Notes under the pieces: model-generated
Database searches by the model: none
What the model saw: only the letters and a program-made list of their open reading frames with translations
What the model was told of the DNA's origin: nothing
Source of the DNA: an uncultured Clostridia bacterium
GTDB taxonomy: Bacteria > Bacillota > Clostridia > Oscillospirales > Acutalibacteraceae
NCBI GenBank assembly: GCA_937892115.1
Contig: CALAUI010000011.1
Span: 1-64,000 of the forward strand
Direction of reading: 5' to 3'
Length of the DNA: 64,000 bases
In this document: positions 60,205 through 64,000 of the stretch, piece after piece
How the letters are laid out: every line of letters starts with the position of its first letter
How positions within the stretch are numbered: position 1 is the stretch's first letter
Position numbers and translations under genes: made by a program

Positions 60205-61527
60205 ATGAGAGATGTTTGCGATTATATGATAATCCGTCGTAATGCCGACGGCTGCGGTAAGTGTGTATTCACGGGCAGAATAAACCCGTCAGACGGCAAT
60301 CTTGTTATTGCGAGAGTGATGCACGAGGACAATAATGTCATGATTGTTCCCTGGACGGAATGTAAGGTTGAGGACGGTGCTTTTTCCGTAGAACTTACCG
60401 TTCCTGCAGGTGGACTTTACCGGATAGAAGCCCGTCAGACAAACGGCGTATTTAATCCGGCAAATAACAATTACGACTGGGCGCCTTATGTTGAATGCGT
60501 TCATCATGTCGGCGTAGGTGAAATATTCATTATGGCAGGTCAGAGCAATATGTCCGGTTACGGTAAAGACCCTGCCTATGATCCTCCCGAAATGGGAGTT
60601 CATCTTTTTGACAACAGCGGTAAATGGGGCATTGCGGCACATCCGCTCTGCACCTCAATAAATCCCGTTTATCCCAATAATGACGGCTCCGCGGGTACTT
60701 CACCCGGTCTTTCCTTTGCCAAAGCCATGAAAAAGGCGCTCGGTGTCCCCGTCGGACTTGTTTCCGCCTGTCTCGGCGGCTCGTCCCTTGAAAGCTGGAA
60801 TCCCGCAGAAAAAGAGCCCTTCCTTTACGATTCCATGGTTGACAAAATCGGGGAAGTCGGCGACTTTTCGGGTATGATATGGTATCAGGGATGCAACGAA
60901 ACGAATGAAGAGGAATGCTTTACCTATTATGATAAATTCTGCGAAGCGGTGCGGCTCTGGCGAAACAGATTCGGTGATTTCCCGATAGTAACCTGTCAGC
61001 TTAACCGTCATGCAAGCCGCGAAAACGACAACAGCAGGTGCTGGGGTGCCGTAAGGGATGCGCAGCGAAAAGCTGCACTTACCCTGAAGGACGTCTGTAT
61101 CGTTACCACAAACGACCTTCCCGTCTGTGACGGAATACATAATACAAGCGGTGCTTCGGTTATTATCGGTGAAAGAATTGCAGGGGCTCTGCTGAAAATG
61201 TACTATAAACTTCCCGGTTATTCCGCTCCCGTAATTACCCGCGCAAAGAAGATTGACGGTAAAAGAATATTCGTTTACGTCAGCGGTTGTCAGGTTCTTA
61301 AGACTATGGACGATAATCCCTGCGGACTTAATATTGAGGACGAAAAGGGTATGATGGAATGCCTGAGTGTATCTGCCCGTGACGAAGGTCTTGAAATTAC
61401 CGGCGGGCGCGAGATAGCAGGCAAAGCATATTTTCACGCCTATTGGAAAAAGGAGGGCTCCGAATTTACCGTACGCGATGTTTACGGTATGCCCGTTACC
61501 TCGTGCTATATGCTTGAAATTGAATAA
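60205..61527 (+). CDS. Sialate O-acetylesterase-like SGNH carbohydrate esterase, cytoplasmic
   Basis: This 440-residue protein has the SASA/CE6-type SGNH motifs: FIMAGQSNMSGYG (block I Ser), SACLGGSSLESW (block II Gly), WYQGCNE (block III Asn), and CDGIHNT (block V Asp-x-x-His). A beta-sandwich-like N-terminal region (residues 1-105) precedes the catalytic domain, and a beta-rich C-terminal domain follows. It should deacetylate acetylated sugars (sialic acid, xylo-oligosaccharides or similar). No signal peptide is seen, so it acts on imported substrate. GGAGG is 6 nt before the ATG at 60205. Upstream in-frame codons lie within the promoter. Confidence 0.85.
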   Translation: MRDVCDYMIIRRNADGCGKCVFTGRINPSDGNLVIARVMHEDNNVMIVPWTECKVEDGAFSVELTVPAGGLYRIEARQTNGVFNPANNNYDWAPYVECVHHVGVGEIFIMAGQSNMSGYGKDPAYDPPEMGVHLFDNSGKWGIAAHPLCTSINPVYPNNDGSAGTSPGLSFAKAMKKALGVPVGLVSACLGGSSLESWNPAEKEPFLYDSMVDKIGEVGDFSGMIWYQGCNETNEEECFTYYDKFCEAVRLWRNRFGDFPIVTCQLNRHASRENDNSRCWGAVRDAQRKAALTLKDVCIVTTNDLPVCDGIHNTSGASVIIGERIAGALLKMYYKLPGYSAPVITRAKKIDGKRIFVYVSGCQVLKTMDDNPCGLNIEDEKGMMECLSVSARDEGLEITGGREIAGKAYFHAYWKKEGSEFTVRDVYGMPVTSCYMLEIE

Positions 61528-61533
61528 TATGAG

Positions 61534-61567
61534 AATCAGCCGTCTGCAGTGAAGCAAACGGCTGATT
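61534..61567 (+). terminator. Hairpin between convergent genes, probable terminator
   Basis: A perfect 10-bp stem AATCAGCCGT/ACGGCTGATT lies directly between two convergent stops. The T-run is weak on both strands (ATTATTATAC), so confidence is moderate. Confidence 0.6.
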
Positions 61568-61568
61568 A

Positions 61569-62219
61569 TTATACTGTTTTGATTTCCGCTTTTTCAATCA
61601 GCTCCGAAATGTAATCGGCAAATGCCTTTTCCGTCAGAGCTGCGGCGGCAGAGCTTTCCGAAACACCGGGATTGTTCTTTATATATTCTCTGATTTCGTC
61701 TTCGTCCGGAGCAGGTATGTCTCCGCTTTCCGTCAGACGGTTTTTCAGCTCGATTTCACCCGTCTGGAAATAGTAGGTATAAAACGACTCCGTATCAATC
61801 GTGTTTGCACCTACCGCTTTTTCCGATTTATGCTTTTTGTTATATTTCAATGCTTCTTCTTTCAGCCCGAGGAATGAAATATCTCTGTAAATGTGTTTTT
61901 CCTTCATAAGCAGAAAGACCGCTTTGTATTCGCACGCATCACGAAAAGATATTTCCGTGAGCATATCATGCGGAGTTTTACCGTCAAATTCCTTATCCCA
62001 GAAATCCGAATAATCTGTTACACCGTATTTTTCCGAGTAATATTTTATTGTTTCCGCTTTGTTTCTTTTCATGAAATATTCTACTTCGTCCTGAAGGATT
62101 GCTTCTCCGTTTACGTAGCCGTAAACCTTGACTCTGCGCTCTGCATGTTTGCCGCAGGAGGAGAATATCATCAGAACGGATAAAACGGCAAATAATAACG
62201 GTAACGCTTTATTTCTCAT
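61569..62219 (-). CDS. SurA-N-like lipoprotein without a parvulin domain
   Basis: This 216-residue probable lipoprotein has a signal with lipobox FSSC (Cys22). VYGYVNGEAILQDEVEYFM is the typical start of SurA/PrsA-type N-terminal chaperone domains. The rest is helical and Lys/Glu-rich, and ends without a PPIase domain. Full-length PrsA/SurA proteins are around 300-430 residues, so this is a short form. Likely roles are an extracytoplasmic folding helper or regulator, not proven. AAGGAG is 8 nt before the start. Its candidate promoter overlaps the edge of the phage-type remnant. Confidence 0.75.
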   Translation of the reverse strand: MRNKALPLLFAVLSVLMIFSSCGKHAERRVKVYGYVNGEAILQDEVEYFMKRNKAETIKYYSEKYGVTDYSDFWDKEFDGKTPHDMLTEISFRDACEYKAVFLLMKEKHIYRDISFLGLKEEALKYNKKHKSEKAVGANTIDTESFYTYYFQTGEIELKNRLTESGDIPAPDEDEIREYIKNNPGVSESSAAAALTEKAFADYISELIEKAEIKTV

Positions 62220-62247
62220 CTTGCCTCTCCTTAATCTTTATGTATAT

Positions 62248-62276
62248 AAAATACCATACTGCTGTAAAAATGACAA
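62248..62276 (-). promoter_or_regulatory. Candidate minus-strand promoter of the SurA-N-like gene
   Basis: On the minus strand: TTGTCA (62271-62276), 17 bp, TATTTT (62248-62253) with TGG before it (extended -10). Confidence 0.45.
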
Positions 62277-62552
62277 GATATCAGAACGCATTTCCGATCT
62301 TGTAGACAGTTTATACTCCGAAGACGAGAAAAGGCATATATTGAAAAATACTACGGCAATTCGGCGGTATACGATACAGAAGAAAAGCGTAACGAAGAAT
62401 TTATTGCCGACCATATGTTTGATGTGCTGTCATCAAAGAGAGCCATCAAAGAACTCTGCAACGAGGACGAGACATCCGCAAGAAAACTTGCCGGCCAAAT
62501 CGTAAAATTAATGCCTAAAATTGATGCTGCAATAAAAACGCCGTGGGAATAG
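62270..62552 (+). pseudogene. Decayed phage-type protein fragment, frameshifted
   Basis: No start or RBS is present, yet two adjacent frames read as protein. One (about 62270-62330) gives DKISERISDLVDSLYSEDE. The next (62334-62552) gives AYIEKYYGNSAVYDTEEKRN, EEFIADHMFDVLSS and RKLAGQIVKLMPKID, then a stop. The E-E-F-I-A-D pattern followed by short amphipathic helices resembles the region after the zincin-like segment in large polyvalent proteins of clostridial phages. The frame change lies around 62325-62334. I infer a remnant of such a gene. The family call is by recollection and is uncertain. Confidence 0.5.
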
Positions 62553-63088
62553 AAGCCCACAGCAATAGGTATTTCTTTGATTACAATACAGTTCAGTTTC
62601 TTGAAATGGTGGGTGGATATATTGACGGGGACTTGTTTGTTCCTGTAAGGTTTGGAATAAAGCAGTCAAATAATCAGAATACTCTGTATGTAATTATAGA
62701 CGAAGAGGGAATAAAAAAGACCAAGGTCATCAAATCAGTGTTGACAGATAAACTGCGAAGCACTGACTCTCGCTTGGTTTGTGTTAGTATAGCAGATGTG
62801 TTACGCAATGTCAACAATAAAGATTTTCTAAGGTTTGTTCCTAACGGGTTGCTTGAGCAGAAGCGACTTGCCGAAGCAAATGCAAACGAGCTGAATAATC
62901 TTACCGAATTTCCTGCACGCAAGCTTAATCAGAATGACATTGCATCTGTTGTTAAAGACCTTTGGGGCGGACTCAAGACAAACATATCCAACGCAGAGCA
63001 GAAAGCTCTTATAACCGAATTGTATGAGTATATAGCCAACGATAAGGATGTAACGTCAGACGAGATATACCGCAGAGCATACGACTAA
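62543..63088 (+). CDS. Probable fragment of a phage/mobile-element large polyvalent protein
   Basis: This 181-residue open frame starts at a GTG inside the end of the preceding fragment, in a third frame and without a clear RBS. It contains SNRYFFDYNTVQFLEMVGGY, FVPVRFGIKQ, TLYVIIDEEGIKK, then SIADVLRNVNNKDFLRFVPN and a helical end with ALITELYEYIANDK. The order resembles the late domains of large polyvalent proteins of gut clostridial phages. Codon choice differs from neighbours (TTA, CTA, AGT and ATA occur), which suggests transfer. It may be untranslated. It lies between a lipoprotein gene and the next hydrolase. Confidence 0.45.
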   Translation: MGIEAHSNRYFFDYNTVQFLEMVGGYIDGDLFVPVRFGIKQSNNQNTLYVIIDEEGIKKTKVIKSVLTDKLRSTDSRLVCVSIADVLRNVNNKDFLRFVPNGLLEQKRLAEANANELNNLTEFPARKLNQNDIASVVKDLWGGLKTNISNAEQKALITELYEYIANDKDVTSDEIYRRAYD

Positions 63089-63120
63089 TCAAAGCGATAT
63101 CCGACAAATAAAAACGTGTG

Positions 63121-63149
63121 TTGATAATTATTTCCGTGTATGTTATTAT
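63121..63149 (+). promoter_or_regulatory. Sigma-A-type promoter with extended -10
   Basis: TTGATA (63121-63126), 17 bp, TATTAT (63144-63149) preceded by TGT (extended -10), 26 bp before the last gene. Confidence 0.65.
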
Positions 63150-63175
63150 GATGAAAACGAAATGGAGATGATAAA

Positions 63176-64000
63176 ATGAAAAAAGTTATTTCCGTAATCC
63201 TTTCATTGGTGCTTATTGCCATGATTGCTCTTCCCGCACTTGCGGCAGAGGAAGAATGCGGCTGCGGTTTTTCACCCGTTATTTATGTTGGTCCTCTCGG
63301 CTGTGCGGATATCGTCAGGGATGCAGGCACGGAGAATGAGCAGAAGCTCTGGAAAACCGATACGGGCTTTCTTCTCTCAAATGCAAAGGATGAGCTTGGC
63401 GGTCTTCTTAAAGGTGCCGTGCTGAATGATCCCGATGAATTCGGTGACGCTCTCATAAAATTCGTCAACGACAGCTTCGGCGATCTCGCTCTTGATAACG
63501 ACGGCAATTCAAAGAGCAGCGTAACAGTTGAAGGACTCAACGTTCCTTCAGACGGAAACCACGGAATAAATTATTCATTTTATTTCAATTATGATTTCCG
63601 CATTGACCCGTATATCCATGCAGAACGCCTCAACGAGGTTATTCAGCAGATAAAGTCGCTTACAAAACACAGTAAGGTACAGCTTAAAGCATCGTCAATG
63701 GGCGGTGTCGTTCTTGCCGCATATCTTGAAGAATATGGCTGGTCCGATGTTGAAAAAATAATCTGTCAGTGCTGTCCTCTTTGGGGTACTGCCGTTGCAG
63801 GCGAGCTTTTCAACGGTCTTGTTGAGCTTAATGCGACCTCCCTGCGGCAGTATGCTCAGGATGCCCTGCCTTATCTTGACGGCGGAGACTTCCTCCGGGC
63901 ACTTCTCTATTCGCTTACCGAAGCTTTCCGTGTTGCGGGAGTATGGGACGGTATCATAAAGCTCGGAAACAAGCTTGTTAAAGACCTCGGAGACAGGGTG
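63176..64000 (+). CDS. Secreted LCAT-like alpha/beta-hydrolase, paralogue 5 (3' partial)
   Basis: The frame is open to the window end (275 residues visible). It has a signal peptide ending near ALA (about residue 22), a Cys-containing mature start EECGCGFSPVIYVGPLGC, the block FNYDFRIDPYIHAERLNEVI matching the LCAT-like DWRxDP region, and elbow QLKASSMGG with Ser174 in the nucleophile position and Ala in place of the first Gly. ICQCCPLWGTAVAGELFNGL aligns with VFYAGANYGASPVGEVFSG of the Cys-type paralogue, so these two look like close relatives. GGAGATG lies 8 nt before the ATG. The His block and any tail are beyond the window. Confidence 0.7.
   Translation, partial: MKKVISVILSLVLIAMIALPALAAEEECGCGFSPVIYVGPLGCADIVRDAGTENEQKLWKTDTGFLLSNAKDELGGLLKGAVLNDPDEFGDALIKFVNDSFGDLALDNDGNSKSSVTVEGLNVPSDGNHGINYSFYFNYDFRIDPYIHAERLNEVIQQIKSLTKHSKVQLKASSMGGVVLAAYLEEYGWSDVEKIICQCCPLWGTAVAGELFNGLVELNATSLRQYAQDALPYLDGGDFLRALLYSLTEAFRVAGVWDGIIKLGNKLVKDLGDRV

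Noticed and set aside
60700..61557. A 285-codon minus-strand open frame opposite the acetylesterase
   Set aside because: It overlaps the SGNH motifs of the true gene and lacks start signals.
62128..62505. A continuous 125-codon plus-strand gene across the lipoprotein start
   Set aside because: Its first part is antisense to the lipoprotein gene and only a short middle part looks protein-like; the remainder is out of frame with the remnant.

Overview
The window looks like the chromosome of a Gram-positive, low-to-mid GC member of the Clostridia, most likely an uncultured gut Oscillospiraceae/Ruminococcaceae-type organism. This is inference from gene content: a Phe T-box, a yybP-ykoY (Mn2+) riboswitch, the Prp/L27-extension pair, IreB, diaminopimelate decarboxylase, many GGAGG ribosome-binding sites, and more than a dozen sigma-A-type promoters with 17-bp spacers. 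No rRNA, tRNA, CRISPR array, insertion sequence or intact prophage was seen.

Layout. 1-5.9 kb: the end of a collagen-like/Cys-repeat/Ig-like surface protein, a GNAT acetyltransferase, two secreted proteins (one an LCAT-like hydrolase) and an unknown polytopic membrane protein. 6.0-10.9 kb: a complete branched-chain amino-acid (Liv) ABC transporter with a terminator between the binding protein and the permeases. 11.0-14.0 kb: an Mn2+ riboswitch and P2A-type cation ATPase. 14.1-20.8 kb: a four-gene cluster of beta-helix protein, alkaline-phosphatase-superfamily enzyme, GH3 glycosidase and LCAT-like hydrolase. 20.9-26.0 kb (minus strand): proS, a family I.5-like lipase and an Old Yellow Enzyme-type reductase. 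26.1-40.2 kb: thirteen tightly packed housekeeping genes (tmk to folD, including mltG, lon, engB, lysA, an M16 pair and lgt). 40.2-41.3 kb: rplU-prp-rpmA.

41.4-45.3 kb: a three-gene operon of GH3-type acyl-amido synthetase, LCAT-like protein with a Cys at the nucleophile position, and Tim44-like zinc-ribbon protein. 45.4-48.1 kb: a secreted PPC-like repeat protein and a metallophosphoesterase. 48.1-55.1 kb: pgi, a small P-loop protein, yceD-rpmF, T-box-pheST, ireB and a small unknown. 55.1-57.1 kb: another LCAT-like hydrolase. 57.1-61.5 kb: two overlapping GPH-type sugar symporters divergent from a sialate O-acetylesterase-like enzyme. 61.6-64.0 kb: a SurA-N-like lipoprotein, a decayed phage-type remnant, and the start of one more LCAT-like hydrolase.

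The most unusual theme is a set of five divergent secreted LCAT-like alpha/beta-hydrolases, plus one classical lipase, scattered through otherwise ordinary chromosome. Several end in a short aromatic/amphipathic C-terminal tail that also occurs on unrelated secreted proteins in the window. One member has Cys in place of the catalytic Ser and is co-transcribed with an acyl-adenylating GH3 enzyme. Together they suggest an extracellular acyl-ester or acyl-transfer capability that is not described in terms I recognise.
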